A DNA stretch of 32,858 nt, taken from the NCBI GenBank assembly GCA_021773395.1, contig JAJFKB010000021.1, positions 1-32,858 on the forward strand, given 5' to 3'. The notes beneath the pieces were generated by a model. The model made no database searches. It was not told the origin of the DNA and saw nothing but the letters and a program-made list of their open reading frames with translations. The position numbers and the translations under genes are program-made. The number at the start of each line of letters is the position of its first letter. The first letter of the stretch is position 1. The DNA is from Gammaproteobacteria bacterium. GTDB taxonomy: Bacteria; Pseudomonadota; Gammaproteobacteria; Pseudomonadales; IMCC2047. Positions 9,582-19,003 of the stretch are shown here, piece by piece.

Positions 9582-10325
9582 CTATTCAGCTTCAATCCAG
9601 ATAAGGCTGGCCATGCGACCAGTTAAGCCTTCGCGTCTATAGGAGTAAAAACGGGTCGGCTCGGCATAGGTACAATAGTTACCACCCGTTATCTGAATAA
9701 CACCCGCATGCTCTAGCCTCATGCGCGCCAGCAGGTATAAATCAGCCAACCAATGGCCAGAGTTTCCCGACTCGCTAAAGGCTTGTTCCATATCAACCTG
9801 ATGCGAAAGAAAGCGTTCCCTTACCTCGATCCCGACCTCAAAGTGAGTTGCCCCAATAGCGGGTCCCAACCAGGCCAACACTTTATTTGGCGGCTCTTCG
9901 AAAACCGCCAGCGTTGCCTCAAGAACACCATCAGCCAACCCCCGCCAACCAGCATGCGCAACCGCAACCTGGGTGCCCTCGAGGTTACAAAAAAATACCG
10001 GTAGACAATCCGCCGTGAGCACCGCACAGGGCAAACCAGGCTGATTACTATAAACCGCATCTGCTTTCAATGGAAAACCTCCAGCAACTGCTTTCACGAC
10101 TTTTGTGCCATGCACTTGGTCAAGCCATTGCGGTTCATAGGCAAAACCCAGCTCTCTTTTCAAACGGCACCGATTCTCGGCTACACTTTGAGTAGTGTCC
10201 CCAACATGGTATGCCAAATTCATACTTTCGTAGGGCTCGGAACTGACGCCTCCTTTGCGTGTGGTTACGCAAGCTCTGACTTTTTTCGGCGCCAACCATT
10301 GCGGCCCAAGATAGTGGCTATTCAT
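9582..10325 (-). CDS. pgeF: Multicopper-oxidase-like laccase-domain protein (YfiH/PgeF family)
   Basis: YfiH/LACC1-family protein of 247 residues. The conserved metal-site residues are present: H72 in QVHG, C107 in TADCLPVFF, and H124 in AHAGWRGL. In E. coli the protein is known as peptidoglycan editing factor, preventing wrong amino acids in cell-wall stem peptides. Family members also show purine nucleoside phosphorylase/deaminase activity, so the true substrate is open. I choose the ATG at 10325, which overlaps the rluD stop as ATGA and implies translational coupling. A GTG six codons upstream is possible but would overlap more. The gene lies between rluD and clpB as in E. coli. Confidence 0.92.
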   Translation of the reverse strand: MNSHYLGPQWLAPKKVRACVTTRKGGVSSEPYESMNLAYHVGDTTQSVAENRCRLKRELGFAYEPQWLDQVHGTKVVKAVAGGFPLKADAVYSNQPGLPCAVLTADCLPVFFCNLEGTQVAVAHAGWRGLADGVLEATLAVFEEPPNKVLAWLGPAIGATHFEVGIEVRERFLSHQVDMEQAFSESGNSGHWLADLYLLARMRLEHAGVIQITGGNYCTYAEPTRFYSYRREGLTGRMASLIWIEAE

Positions 10326-11290
10326 AAAGCCTGCTGACTGCACCGGTCACTATCCTCTTGTAGCGCCAGCAATAGCTGCTGCATATCATTTGGCAATTCG
10401 CTTTCCCAACTCACCAGTTCCCGGGTCGCCGGATGCACCAACTCCAAACGCTTAGCATGCAGCGCCTGACGCTTAAAGCTGCGCAGCAATTGGATGAACT
10501 CCTCATTGGCCGCCTTTGGTACACGAAAGCGCCCAGCGTAGAGCGGATCGCCAACAATGGGATAGCGGATATGCGCCATATGTACTCTAATCTGATGTGT
10601 CCGCCCGGTTTCCAGCTTGAGCTTGAGATGCGTGTGTTCACGAAAGCGCTTAAGCACCTGGTAGTGCGTTGTTGCCGGCTTACCTGAATGTGTCACTGCC
10701 ATTTTCTTACGCTGCACCGAATGCCTGCCAATTGGCTCATCGACACGCCCGCCACCCGTAAGCACTCCGGTAACGACTGCTTCGTATTCACGCCCCATCC
10801 GTCGGCTTTGTAATTGCTCAACCAAGTGTGTCTGTGCTTGCAGCGTCTTGGCTACCACCATCAACCCGGTGGTATCCTTGTCCAGGCGATGCACAATTCC
10901 CGCTCGTGGTAACACTGCGGCATTTGGCAAATGATGCAGAAGCGCGTTCAGCAAAGTACCATCTGAATGCCCCGCGGCCGGATGCACAACTAACCCGCTG
11001 GGTTTATTTAGCACCAGAATATGCTCGTCTTCAAAACTCACATTCAGAGCAATGGGCTGCGCCTCCCACCGAGCACTTTCTTCCAGCACGGCGACTACTG
11101 CTATTACCTCACCCCCTAGCAGCTTTGTTTTCGGTACTTTCTTTTGTCCATCCACGGTAAGCTCGCCCGATTTAATCCAGCTCTGAAGTCGCGAACGCGA
11201 ATAATCAGGAAACAACTTAGCGGCTGCCTGGTCAAGCCGTGCACCGACCATGCTTGCAGGGACATCTGATTTAAGGGAGATATTTTCCAT
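10322..11290 (-). CDS. rluD: 23S rRNA pseudouridine(1911/1915/1917) synthase
   Basis: Makes the three pseudouridines of helix 69 in 23S rRNA. An N-terminal S4 RNA-binding domain (about residues 16-75, ARLDQAAAKLFPDYSRSRLQ) is followed by the RluA-type catalytic domain. The catalytic motif HRLDKDTTGLMV is at 134-145, with nucleophile D137. Length (322) is near that of E. coli RluD (326). It is the first gene of a leftward group with pgeF, overlapping it by 4 bases, and is divergent from bamD. A perfect 10-bp palindrome CACTATAGTG (11296-11305) lies just upstream of the start; its meaning is unknown. Confidence 0.95.
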   Translation of the reverse strand: MENISLKSDVPASMVGARLDQAAAKLFPDYSRSRLQSWIKSGELTVDGQKKVPKTKLLGGEVIAVVAVLEESARWEAQPIALNVSFEDEHILVLNKPSGLVVHPAAGHSDGTLLNALLHHLPNAAVLPRAGIVHRLDKDTTGLMVVAKTLQAQTHLVEQLQSRRMGREYEAVVTGVLTGGGRVDEPIGRHSVQRKKMAVTHSGKPATTHYQVLKRFREHTHLKLKLETGRTHQIRVHMAHIRYPIVGDPLYAGRFRVPKAANEEFIQLLRSFKRQALHAKRLELVHPATRELVSWESELPNDMQQLLLALQEDSDRCSQQAL

Positions 11291-11453
11291 TACTTCACTA
11301 TAGTGTATTTATTCGGAAGCTGAAGACTGGAGTACTTTGTTTAGTCGACAACCTATGCTTTAATAGTCACCCGAATTATGAGGTACAGCGTAGCTTATCT
11401 CAAGGCGACAACCGCCTTATTAAAACCAATAAACTCTGGGCGCACCCCAACCG

Positions 11454-12311
11454 ATGATTGCCAACAACATAAAATCTATATTTACTCTAATTCTGGCTGC
11501 CTTTATTTTGACCGCTTGCGCCTCAAAAGAGCCACTGGAACCCGTTGAATCTACCGAGCAGGCCTACTACTCAGGCGCCAAAAAATCTCTTAAAGCGAAT
11601 AACTACACGGAAGCCGTTGAACTACTGGAAGAACTGGAATCACGCTACCCCTTCGGTCGATTTGCGGAGCAAGCACAGCTGGATTTAATTTTCGCCCACT
11701 ATAAATCCTTTGATTTTGAAGCAGCACGAGCCGCGGCAGACCGTTTTATTCGTCTGCATCCTCAGCATAATCAAATAGATTACGCCTATTATTTGAGAGG
11801 CTTAGCTTCTTTCTCTCAAGATCAAAGCTTTATTGACCGATTTTTACCTACTGATCGCACCAAAAGAGACCCTGGATCAGCACGGGAGTCCCTGGCAGAT
11901 TTCGGCACTCTAGTTGCACGTTTTCCAGACAGTGCTTACGCTGATGATGCCCGCGTTCGCATGATTTACTTGCGCAACCTGTTAGCCGCTTATGAAATTC
12001 ATGTCGCACGCTACTACATGAAACGACAGTCTTACGTGGCGGCTGTAAACCGGGGCCGATATGTTGTTGAAAACTTCCCGCAAACTCCGTCCACTGCGGA
12101 TGGCTTAGCTGTAATGGTCGAAGCCTACCGCCTATTGGGTATAAACGACCTGGCAGAGCAGTCATTATCGGTGCTATCCACTAACTACCCAGATTATCCT
12201 GCGCTTAGCCAAGCGGGTGAATATAACATCAAACGATCCAAAGTTGGCGCCAAACGCTCACTGTTAAATCGTGCCACCTTTGGCTTACTTGGAAAATCCG
12301 CTGGCAAGTAA
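11454..12311 (+). CDS. bamD: Outer membrane assembly lipoprotein BamD
   Basis: Essential lipoprotein of the BAM complex, which inserts beta-barrel proteins in the outer membrane. A lipoprotein signal peptide ends in the lipobox LTAC with the modified cysteine at residue 22. It is followed by TPR-like helical repeats (for example [20 protein letters not shown] and [20 protein letters not shown]). Length 285 is slightly longer than E. coli BamD (245), with extra C-terminal residues rich in basic amino acids. Divergence from rluD is conserved in E. coli and Pseudomonas. The ribosome binding site before the ATG is weak. Confidence 0.95.
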   Translation: MIANNIKSIFTLILAAFILTACASKEPLEPVESTEQAYYSGAKKSLKANNYTEAVELLEELESRYPFGRFAEQAQLDLIFAHYKSFDFEAARAAADRFIRLHPQHNQIDYAYYLRGLASFSQDQSFIDRFLPTDRTKRDPGSARESLADFGTLVARFPDSAYADDARVRMIYLRNLLAAYEIHVARYYMKRQSYVAAVNRGRYVVENFPQTPSTADGLAVMVEAYRLLGINDLAEQSLSVLSTNYPDYPALSQAGEYNIKRSKVGAKRSLLNRATFGLLGKSAGK

Positions 12312-12346
12312 CAGGCGAAGCCAGGAAAAGCAGTGATTATTAATAG

Positions 12347-13180
12347 ATGAATACCAAAGCAATCATCAAAGAGATGCGCGTGCTGCCGGAAATTGATCCG
12401 GAATTTGAAATCCAGAGGCGCATCGAGTTTATTCAGATCAAGCTGAAACAGTCAGGAGCTAGCACCCTGGTTCTGGGTATTAGCGGGGGAATAGATTCAG
12501 CCACATGCGGACGATTGGCACAATTAGCAGTGAATCAACTTAATCAAGAACAAGATACAGGCAAATACCGCTTTGTCGCTGTCAGACTGCCTTACGACGC
12601 GCAGCAAGACGAAGAAGATGCCCAGACTTCCATCCATTTTATCTGTCCGAACGAGTCTCTGGTCGTTAATGTAAAGCCAGGCGTCGACGCTATCCACGAT
12701 CAAACCATCAGCGCGCTCAGCCAGAAATTCATAGCAACCAACCTAGGCAACAGCATTGATTTTGTTAAAGGCAATGTTAAAGCCAGAACACGCATGGTTA
12801 TTCAGTACGAAATTGCCGGACTGCTGGGTGGATTAGTGCTAGGCACAGATCATTCGGCTGAAAATATTACCGGATTCTTTACCAAATGGGGTGATGGCGC
12901 CTGTGATCTTGCGCCTCTTTTTGGACTCAGCAAAAGACAGGTTCGGCAAATCGCAAAGGCACTGGGCGCACCAGAACATTTAATCACAAAAACACCCACA
13001 GCAGATTTAGAGTGCGACACTCCACAAAAAGCCGACGAAGCCGCATTGGGCCTCAGCTACGACGATATTGATGATTTTCTGGAAAATAAGCAGGTTCGCC
13101 CTGAAGTGGAATCCAGGATTTTAGAGATATACTGTCAAACCCAGCATAAAAGACAACCCATACCAACCCTGTACGACTAA
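12347..13180 (+). CDS. nadE: NH3-dependent NAD+ synthetase
   Basis: Amidates deamido-NAD+ (NaAD) to NAD+ using ATP and ammonia, the last step of NAD biosynthesis. The ATP pyrophosphatase P-loop SGGIDS is at residues 46-51. [33 protein letters not shown] and the [14 protein letters not shown] stretch are typical of the family. There is no N-terminal nitrilase-type glutaminase domain; at 277 residues it matches the single-domain E. coli-type enzyme (275). It lies between bamD and pilS, 35 bases after bamD. As I recall, nadE is elsewhere in P. aeruginosa, so this position is a local difference. Confidence 0.95.
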   Translation: MNTKAIIKEMRVLPEIDPEFEIQRRIEFIQIKLKQSGASTLVLGISGGIDSATCGRLAQLAVNQLNQEQDTGKYRFVAVRLPYDAQQDEEDAQTSIHFICPNESLVVNVKPGVDAIHDQTISALSQKFIATNLGNSIDFVKGNVKARTRMVIQYEIAGLLGGLVLGTDHSAENITGFFTKWGDGACDLAPLFGLSKRQVRQIAKALGAPEHLITKTPTADLECDTPQKADEAALGLSYDDIDDFLENKQVRPEVESRILEIYCQTQHKRQPIPTLYD

Positions 13181-13252
13181 CCAGTTTCTGACTCTTTAGC
13201 GTAACCGCATGCTTACGACTATACTTATTCAGATCAACTAGAATAAGCAGAT

Positions 13253-14887
13253 ATGACAGAATCTCCCGGCAACGAATTTATTACACAGAAAATCGATAAC
13301 CCTCAACAATCACAAGACCTTCGACTTCTGCAAATTTTTAATTACTACCGGGTTATCCTGTCCTTTGTTTTACTCTTCATCTTCTTTAACGAAGTCGGCA
13401 AGGTCTTTATTGGCCTGGAACACCCCCTGCTATTTATCGTTACCGCCGCGACATATAGCAGTATCAATATCACACTGATTTTCCTGTTGAAGACCCAACT
13501 CACACTTAAAGCCCACCAGCTGGCACTCAGCATATTGGTTGATATATTTGCACTATCTATGCTGACCTACGCCAATGGAGGGGTTGGCAGTGGTTTCGGT
13601 AATCTGATCATCATTGCTATTGCCGCAGGCAGCATACTATCAACAGGACGATTTGCATCCATTTTGGCGGCTGTCGCAAGCATTTCGGTCATTTTGATTG
13701 AGCTATATCGCGCCTTAGCTGACGGCGCAAATCCGCACTACTTTCAGGCGGGTATTCTCGGTATTGTTTTCTTCGCTACCGCACTTTTTATCAGAAAGAT
13801 ATCACGACGCATTTATGCGAGCGAAAGTCTGGCGCTCAAAAGGGGCAGCGAAGTCGCATCACTGGAAAAGCTAAACCAATTGATTATCCAGCGCATGAGG
13901 ACTGGCATCATCGTCTGCGATAACACCGGTGATCTGCATATGATGAACCGGGCAGCCGAGCAATTATTAGGAAAACCCGCGTCTCTTCATGGCTCATCAA
14001 CGAAGTATCAGCACCTCCCTGAGATACTCATGAGTCGTCTGCGACAATGGCAATCGAATCCACACAGTAGATCCAAGCCATTTAGAAGCTCAGCGGACAA
14101 TCCGGAGATACAGGCAAATTTCACGGCGTTTCAACGCGATAGCAGCTCTGAAGTACTGATATTTCTGGAGGACAACACAAAAGCCACACAGCAGGCACAA
14201 CAGCTGAAACTCGCATCATTGGGCCAACTAACCGCCAGTATTGCACACGAAATCAGGAATCCCTTGGGGGCGATCAGCCATGCAGCCCAATTATTACTGG
14301 AGTCCCCCAACCTGGATAAAAGTGACCAAAAGCTCTCTAATATAGTTCAAGAGCATTCCAGAAGAATGAACAGCACCATCGAGAATATACTTGAACTCTC
14401 CAGGCGTAGGCCCGCTTCAGCAGAGCCCATTTCGCTTAAAGCCTGGCTGGAAAATTTCATCAAGTCTTATATTGATGCAGAACAATCTTGCGGAGAATTC
14501 ACTGTTGATGTCCACCCTACTGAACTGGAGGTCAGGTTTGATACCTCTCAGCTACAGCAAGTAATAACCAATCTTGTAAAAAACGGGTTACGTTATAGCG
14601 AATTGGCAACTGGTCAAGCTTGCGTACAACTGAAGGCTGGTGTGCGCGAGGATAACGAACTCCCCTATTTGGACGTCATCAATCAAGGTTTAGGTGTATC
14701 TGAAAAAGCCGCTGCCCACCTGTTTGAACCTTTTTATACAACCGAGCGTAGCGGCACCGGCCTCGGCCTTTATATTTCCAGAGAGCTATGCGAAGCAAAT
14801 AATGCGCGATTAGATTACATTCCTTCCTACACCGAGGGCTGTTGTTTTCGTATAATATTTCCTCACCCCAAACAAATTCTGGCGTAA
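13253..14887 (+). CDS. pilS: Sensor histidine kinase PilS of type IV pilus regulation
   Basis: Inner-membrane sensor kinase of 544 residues. About six hydrophobic segments fill residues 28-185, as in PilS of Pseudomonas, followed by a PAS-like region (about 205-310). The HisKA box SIAHEIRNPLGAISH has the phosphorylated H332. The ATPase domain shows NLVKNGLRYS (N box) and GTGLGL at 501-506. The response regulator gene starts 3 bases after the stop. In Pseudomonas PilS adjusts pilin (pilA) transcription with sigma54. No pilin or pilus assembly gene is in this window. Confidence 0.92.
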   Translation: MTESPGNEFITQKIDNPQQSQDLRLLQIFNYYRVILSFVLLFIFFNEVGKVFIGLEHPLLFIVTAATYSSINITLIFLLKTQLTLKAHQLALSILVDIFALSMLTYANGGVGSGFGNLIIIAIAAGSILSTGRFASILAAVASISVILIELYRALADGANPHYFQAGILGIVFFATALFIRKISRRIYASESLALKRGSEVASLEKLNQLIIQRMRTGIIVCDNTGDLHMMNRAAEQLLGKPASLHGSSTKYQHLPEILMSRLRQWQSNPHSRSKPFRSSADNPEIQANFTAFQRDSSSEVLIFLEDNTKATQQAQQLKLASLGQLTASIAHEIRNPLGAISHAAQLLLESPNLDKSDQKLSNIVQEHSRRMNSTIENILELSRRRPASAEPISLKAWLENFIKSYIDAEQSCGEFTVDVHPTELEVRFDTSQLQQVITNLVKNGLRYSELATGQACVQLKAGVREDNELPYLDVINQGLGVSEKAAAHLFEPFYTTERSGTGLGLYISRELCEANNARLDYIPSYTEGCCFRIIFPHPKQILA

Positions 14888-14890
14888 CCC

Positions 14891-16258
14891 ATGAGCGAAC
14901 ACACCGCCCTCATCGTTGATGACGAACCGGATATTCTGGAATTACTGGATATCACGCTTTCGCGAATGGGACTCAATGTTCACAAAGCTCCCAATATAGC
15001 AGCGGCCCAAAAACTACTCAAAGAGTTCCATTTTGATCTTTGCCTAACGGATATGCATTTGCCGGATGGCAATGGTATAGAGCTCGTCTCGCAAATCCAG
15101 AAAACTTATCCGGAAACGCCCGTGGCCGTAATTACCGCTTTCGGCAGTATGGAGGTAGCCATTAGTGCATTGAAAGCAGGCGCTTTCGACTTTGTCTCTA
15201 AACCAGTGGAGTTGCCAAGATTACGCGACATGGTGAAGCAGGCTTTAAAAATAAATCACCCAAAGACCGACCAAGAGACTGCACAGGAAAATAGCAGCAC
15301 ACTCCTTGGAAACTCAGAACCGATACAAAAACTACGCAAGCAAATAGAAAAGGTTGCACGCAGTCAGGCACCTATCTATATCAGTGGAGAATCCGGTAGC
15401 GGCAAAGAGCTGGCTGCGCGACAAATTCATGCGCTGGGGCCACGCTGCGATCAGCCCTTTGTCCCAGTTAACTGCGGAGCCATTCCGAGCGAACTGATGG
15501 AAAGCGAGTTTTTTGGTCATCGCAAGGGTAGCTTTACCGGAGCGGTAGCCGACAAAAATGGGCTTTTTCAATGCGCTCATGATGGAACACTGTTTCTCGA
15601 CGAAGTTGCTGATCTGCCACTTCATATGCAGGTTAAACTGCTCAGGGCTATTCAGGAAAAATCAGTCCGGCCAGTTGGTGCAGAGCAGGAAATTCCGATT
15701 GATATCAGGATTTTAAGTGCTACCCACAAAGATCTTGCTAAGGAAGTGGAGTCAGGGAATTTTCGGCAGGATCTGTTTTACCGTATCAACGTCATTGAAA
15801 TCCGTGTACCCAGTCTGCGTGAGCGACTATCTGACGTGCCCCTGCTGCTCGACAATTGTTTACAAAAACTAGCCACGCAGACAGGAAATCCAAAAGCGGT
15901 CATCAGTGAGCAGGCCATGAGCAGTCTGGGCGCCTATCATTTCCCCGGTAACGTGCGAGAGCTGGAAAACACGCTGGAAAGGGCCTACACCCTTTGCGAA
16001 GATAATTTAATCAATGTACAAGACTTGCAGCTAGGATCCTCTCACGAACCGCATGACACAATGGGTACAACTAACACAGTTACCGAGAAGCCAGTTTCTG
16101 TGGGTGATTCTCTGGACGACTATCTCGAGGAAATAGAAAAACAAGCCATACTCAAAGCATTAGAGGAAACACGCTGGAACCGCACAGCGGCGGCCGAAAA
16201 ACTCGGAATCTCCTTTCGTCAAATGCGCCACAGACTGAAGAAATTCGGTATTGAGTGA
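14891..16258 (+). CDS. pilR: Sigma54-dependent response regulator PilR
   Basis: NtrC-family activator of 455 residues. The receiver domain has acidic residues D10/D11 and the phospho-acceptor D54 (LTDMHLPDGNG). The AAA+ domain has Walker A GESGSGKE at 166-173 and the sigma54-contact loop GSFTGA at 213-218; the S for A variant is also what I recall in Pseudomonas PilR. A Fis-type HTH (WNRTAAAEKLGISFRQMRHR) ends the protein. The partner kinase lies directly upstream. It is expected to activate pilA with RpoN, but its target is not in this window. Confidence 0.93.
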   Translation: MSEHTALIVDDEPDILELLDITLSRMGLNVHKAPNIAAAQKLLKEFHFDLCLTDMHLPDGNGIELVSQIQKTYPETPVAVITAFGSMEVAISALKAGAFDFVSKPVELPRLRDMVKQALKINHPKTDQETAQENSSTLLGNSEPIQKLRKQIEKVARSQAPIYISGESGSGKELAARQIHALGPRCDQPFVPVNCGAIPSELMESEFFGHRKGSFTGAVADKNGLFQCAHDGTLFLDEVADLPLHMQVKLLRAIQEKSVRPVGAEQEIPIDIRILSATHKDLAKEVESGNFRQDLFYRINVIEIRVPSLRERLSDVPLLLDNCLQKLATQTGNPKAVISEQAMSSLGAYHFPGNVRELENTLERAYTLCEDNLINVQDLQLGSSHEPHDTMGTTNTVTEKPVSVGDSLDDYLEEIEKQAILKALEETRWNRTAAAEKLGISFRQMRHRLKKFGIE

Positions 16259-16422
16259 CCTTGTTTGAGATTTACTGGTATCTGTCTCTCATTAAGCAGC
16301 CCAGTCTGCTATTGTTTTGTCCTGTCTGGGCGACCGGACTGGCTTCTCAATCGAATTAGACGCTATCATTGATATTTCTTAAACAGCAAACTATATAACA
16401 TCCACTACATCAGGGAGCTATC

Positions 16423-17016
16423 ATGGCACATATGAAACCTCTGGATCTGGCACAGATTCAGGATGATGAACTACTGGGCATGCTAACCCATTATGAAAAA
16501 ACACGGGGTTTTATACCGAACAGTGTAAAAACCATGTCTCGACGGCCCAATATTGCTAAACGTTTCGCGGCCTTGAATCAGGCTATTCTATATGAGGGCA
16601 CGGTAGCTGAAGAACTAAAAATGTTGATCAGCCTGGTATCCAGCGTTGCGGCGGGTTGCCGATACTGCCAGTCGCACATGGCTAACCTCGCCAGCATCTA
16701 TAAGGCATCCGATGCGAAAATTGCAGCGGTATGGGAATTTGAAACAAGCGAGCTTTTTTCTGATGCGGAAAGAACCGCACTGAGATTAGCCCTGCATGCT
16801 GGCTATCTGCCCAACGAGGCTAGCCAGAAAGACTTCGATGAGCTTGGCAAATACTTCGATGAGGGACAAATCGTAGAAATAGTTGCATCCATTGCCCTTT
16901 TTGGTTACTTGAATCGCTGGAATGATACGATGGCAACCCAGCTGGAGGAATATCCCGCATCCGTTGCCGAGCGCGCCATTAGCTCTAAAGGCTGGGAAGC
17001 AGGCAAACATCAATAA
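16423..17016 (+). CDS. AhpD-like / carboxymuconolactone decarboxylase family protein
   Basis: A 197-residue, mainly helical protein of the CMD/AhpD superfamily. The redox signature CRYCQSH places C79, C82 and H85 as in alkylhydroperoxidase-like members, where the CxxC reduces peroxides or quinone-type substrates; the CMD decarboxylases proper lack it. Conserved flanks include VSSVAAGCRYCQSHMANL and, later, GYLNRWNDTMA, common in so-called CMD family proteins. AGGGAG precedes the ATG. It converges on the monooxygenase operon with 57 bases between stops. The substrate is unknown; a role in peroxide or quinone handling for the neighbouring oxygenase is inference. Confidence 0.8.
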   Translation: MAHMKPLDLAQIQDDELLGMLTHYEKTRGFIPNSVKTMSRRPNIAKRFAALNQAILYEGTVAEELKMLISLVSSVAAGCRYCQSHMANLASIYKASDAKIAAVWEFETSELFSDAERTALRLALHAGYLPNEASQKDFDELGKYFDEGQIVEIVASIALFGYLNRWNDTMATQLEEYPASVAERAISSKGWEAGKHQ

Positions 17017-17035
17017 CGCACACAACACTACATGT

Positions 17036-17063
17036 GGTAGCGAGCCTATCGTGGGTTGCTACC
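17036..17063. terminator. Hairpin between convergent AhpD-like gene and DUF2783 gene
   Basis: GGTAGC (17036-17041) pairs with GCTACC (17058-17063), and inner AGCC/GGTT pairs extend the stem. It lies between convergent stops. An A/T-rich run lies to the right but no clear T-run, so termination is only likely. Confidence 0.4.
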
Positions 17064-17073
17064 GCAAAAACTT

Positions 17074-17271
17074 TTATTCTGGACTTTCAGTGGCGATGCG
17101 CATCGCTTCCAGGAGAACGTCCTGATCACCAATGTGGTTGGCGAGCAGTAGTATAATTCTGGCGTTAATACGTTCACTCTGATCCGGATCCAGATCCCGA
17201 TGCAACTCGGTTAGCGCCGCATAGAAAGAATCCGGATCGGAGAAATTGGGTTTTAAATTTAAATTGCCCAT
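17074..17271 (-). CDS. DUF2783 domain-containing small protein
   Basis: A 65-residue protein with the DUF2783 pattern: FSDPDSFYAALTELH, then ARIILLLANHIGDQDVLLEA. It is predicted helical and has no signal peptide. Its ATG shares one base with the monooxygenase stop (TAATG), so it is translationally coupled to it. From family knowledge, DUF2783 genes commonly sit beside MhpA-like FAD monooxygenases, which suggests an accessory or stabilising partner, but no biochemical role is established to my knowledge. Confidence 0.75.
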   Translation of the reverse strand: MGNLNLKPNFSDPDSFYAALTELHRDLDPDQSERINARIILLLANHIGDQDVLLEAMRIATESPE

Positions 17272-18977
17272 TACCTGACCTCCAATTCGTAACCCAACGC
17301 CCGGCGCATTGCACCAATCACATTACCAGCGGAAAAACTACGCCAGCGGCCGCACACATGCTGGTCCGGTCGGAACAAGTAAACATTGCCTGGCTTAAGA
17401 TCATAGCGCTGCTCAATTAAATTTTTAGTATCACTAATTTCCCGGCAACCCTCTTTGAGCATATCTTCACCCGACGCTGTCGCATTGACCAAGAGCACAT
17501 CGATTTCTTCGGCCTCGCGCATGAGTTCCGTGATTTGTTGGCGCAATCGCTCCATAGATAAGCGATTACTTTCCTTCACACAGATCATCGCGACAAATCG
17601 TCCACCGAGACACTCCAGCAACCACTGTTTGCCATCAGCACTCGTTATCGCCGCATCAATAGCAGGTGATCCGGGGCGAATTTTGGTTGGAAAATCATCA
17701 GTATCCTCTGTATTCAGCGGCGAGCCATCATAAACACAGGGCACCGACAATCGACCGCTATTTACCAGGCTTCTGGCAAATGGGTATGCCTCAGCAAGAT
17801 TGAGTACTTCATTACGGAAAACCTTACTGGTTTTGTTTTTAGGTGTCATAAAATCGGTCGCACGACTGGAATTAAGGACATTTTCCTTCGCCCCCTGCTG
17901 CCGTTCAACATCATAGGTTTTCACCAAATCCTCCGGCGCTTCTTTTTTCAGAACCTTCGCCAACTTCCACGTCAGGTTCTCCACTCCCTGAATTCCACCG
18001 TTGGCACCTCGGGCACCAAATGGGGAAACCTGATGAGCCGCATCCCCAATAAAATAGACTCTGTGGTGAATAAAGCTCTCCATCATTCGACAACGAAAGG
18101 TGTAAACACTGCTCCATTCCAGTTCAAATTCAACATCTTCTCCTAACATCTTTTGAATACGCGGTAGTATTTTTTCCGGTTTATTTTCCTCTTCCGGATT
18201 GGCATCCCAACCCAATTGAAAATCAATTCGCCACACGTTATCCGCCTGCCGGTGAAGCAATGTTGACTGGCCAGCATGAAAAGTCGGATTAAACCAAAAG
18301 CGCCTTTGCGTCGGTAGTTCGGATTGCATCACTACATCGGCAATTAAAAATCGATCTTCAAAAACCTGCCCACTGCTTTCCAACCCCAGTTGTGCACGGA
18401 TCGGGCTATTCGCCCCATCTGCAACCAGCAGATAATCACAAGTCATGCGGTATTTGCCATCCTGGGTTTCCACCTCAATCTGAGCCAAGTTATCGTCTGT
18501 CTGCACCTGGGTGACTTTATGCAGCCACCTCAGGTCAATCTCAGAAAATTGCTCAGCTCGCTCAACCATGTATTCTTCAAAGTAATACTGCTGAAGATTA
18601 ATAAAGGCAGGCATTTTATGATGCTGCTCAGGTAGCAGGTTGAACTCATAGATCAACCTGTCACCATTAAACACCTTGCCCAGATTCCAGGTAATCCCTT
18701 TATCGAGCATCGGCGCTGCGCAGCCAAAGCGATCACAGATCTCCAGGGTACGTTTCGAAAAACAAATGGCGCGCGAACCAATACTGACCGTATTATTATC
18801 ATCCAGAACCACACTGACAATACCCTGTAGCGCCAGATCCAGAGCTGCGGACAGCCCCGCTGGGCCCGCCCCCACGATGATAACAGGATGATGCACAGCA
18901 GTAACCGAGTCCTGATCAGGACTATGCTGATAGCTGTATACCGGATTGGTATAGGTTTTTGGTGATGCCATGCCCAT
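17271..18977 (-). CDS. MhpA-like FAD-dependent aromatic monooxygenase
   Basis: Class A flavoprotein hydroxylase of 568 residues, likely using NAD(P)H and O2 to hydroxylate a phenolic ring. The FAD dinucleotide motif GAGPAG is at 36-41, the DG motif (VADGANSPIR) has D187/G188, and the GD motif (FIGDAAHQVSPFGARG) has G311/D312. The C-terminal part, ending with RPDQHVCGRWRSF, resembles the thioredoxin-like domain of this family. It resembles 3-(3-hydroxyphenyl)propionate hydroxylase-type enzymes, but the substrate cannot be read from sequence. An SD (GAGGG) precedes the ATG at 18977. The MBL gene ends 26 bases upstream and DUF2783 overlaps its stop, giving a three-gene operon. No ring-cleavage dioxygenase is present nearby. 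Confidence 0.85.
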   Translation of the reverse strand: MGMASPKTYTNPVYSYQHSPDQDSVTAVHHPVIIVGAGPAGLSAALDLALQGIVSVVLDDNNTVSIGSRAICFSKRTLEICDRFGCAAPMLDKGITWNLGKVFNGDRLIYEFNLLPEQHHKMPAFINLQQYYFEEYMVERAEQFSEIDLRWLHKVTQVQTDDNLAQIEVETQDGKYRMTCDYLLVADGANSPIRAQLGLESSGQVFEDRFLIADVVMQSELPTQRRFWFNPTFHAGQSTLLHRQADNVWRIDFQLGWDANPEEENKPEKILPRIQKMLGEDVEFELEWSSVYTFRCRMMESFIHHRVYFIGDAAHQVSPFGARGANGGIQGVENLTWKLAKVLKKEAPEDLVKTYDVERQQGAKENVLNSSRATDFMTPKNKTSKVFRNEVLNLAEAYPFARSLVNSGRLSVPCVYDGSPLNTEDTDDFPTKIRPGSPAIDAAITSADGKQWLLECLGGRFVAMICVKESNRLSMERLRQQITELMREAEEIDVLLVNATASGEDMLKEGCREISDTKNLIEQRYDLKPGNVYLFRPDQHVCGRWRSFSAGNVIGAMRRALGYELEVR

Positions 18978-19003
18978 TCAGTGACCCTCGTCGAAAAAAC
19001 CGC

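Noticed and set aside
16298-16357. Competing hairpins (GCCCAG/CTGGGC and AGCC-AGTC/GACTGGCT) after pilR
   Set aside because: Stems are short, loops are long and no T-run follows; could be chance, so not called as a terminator or switch.
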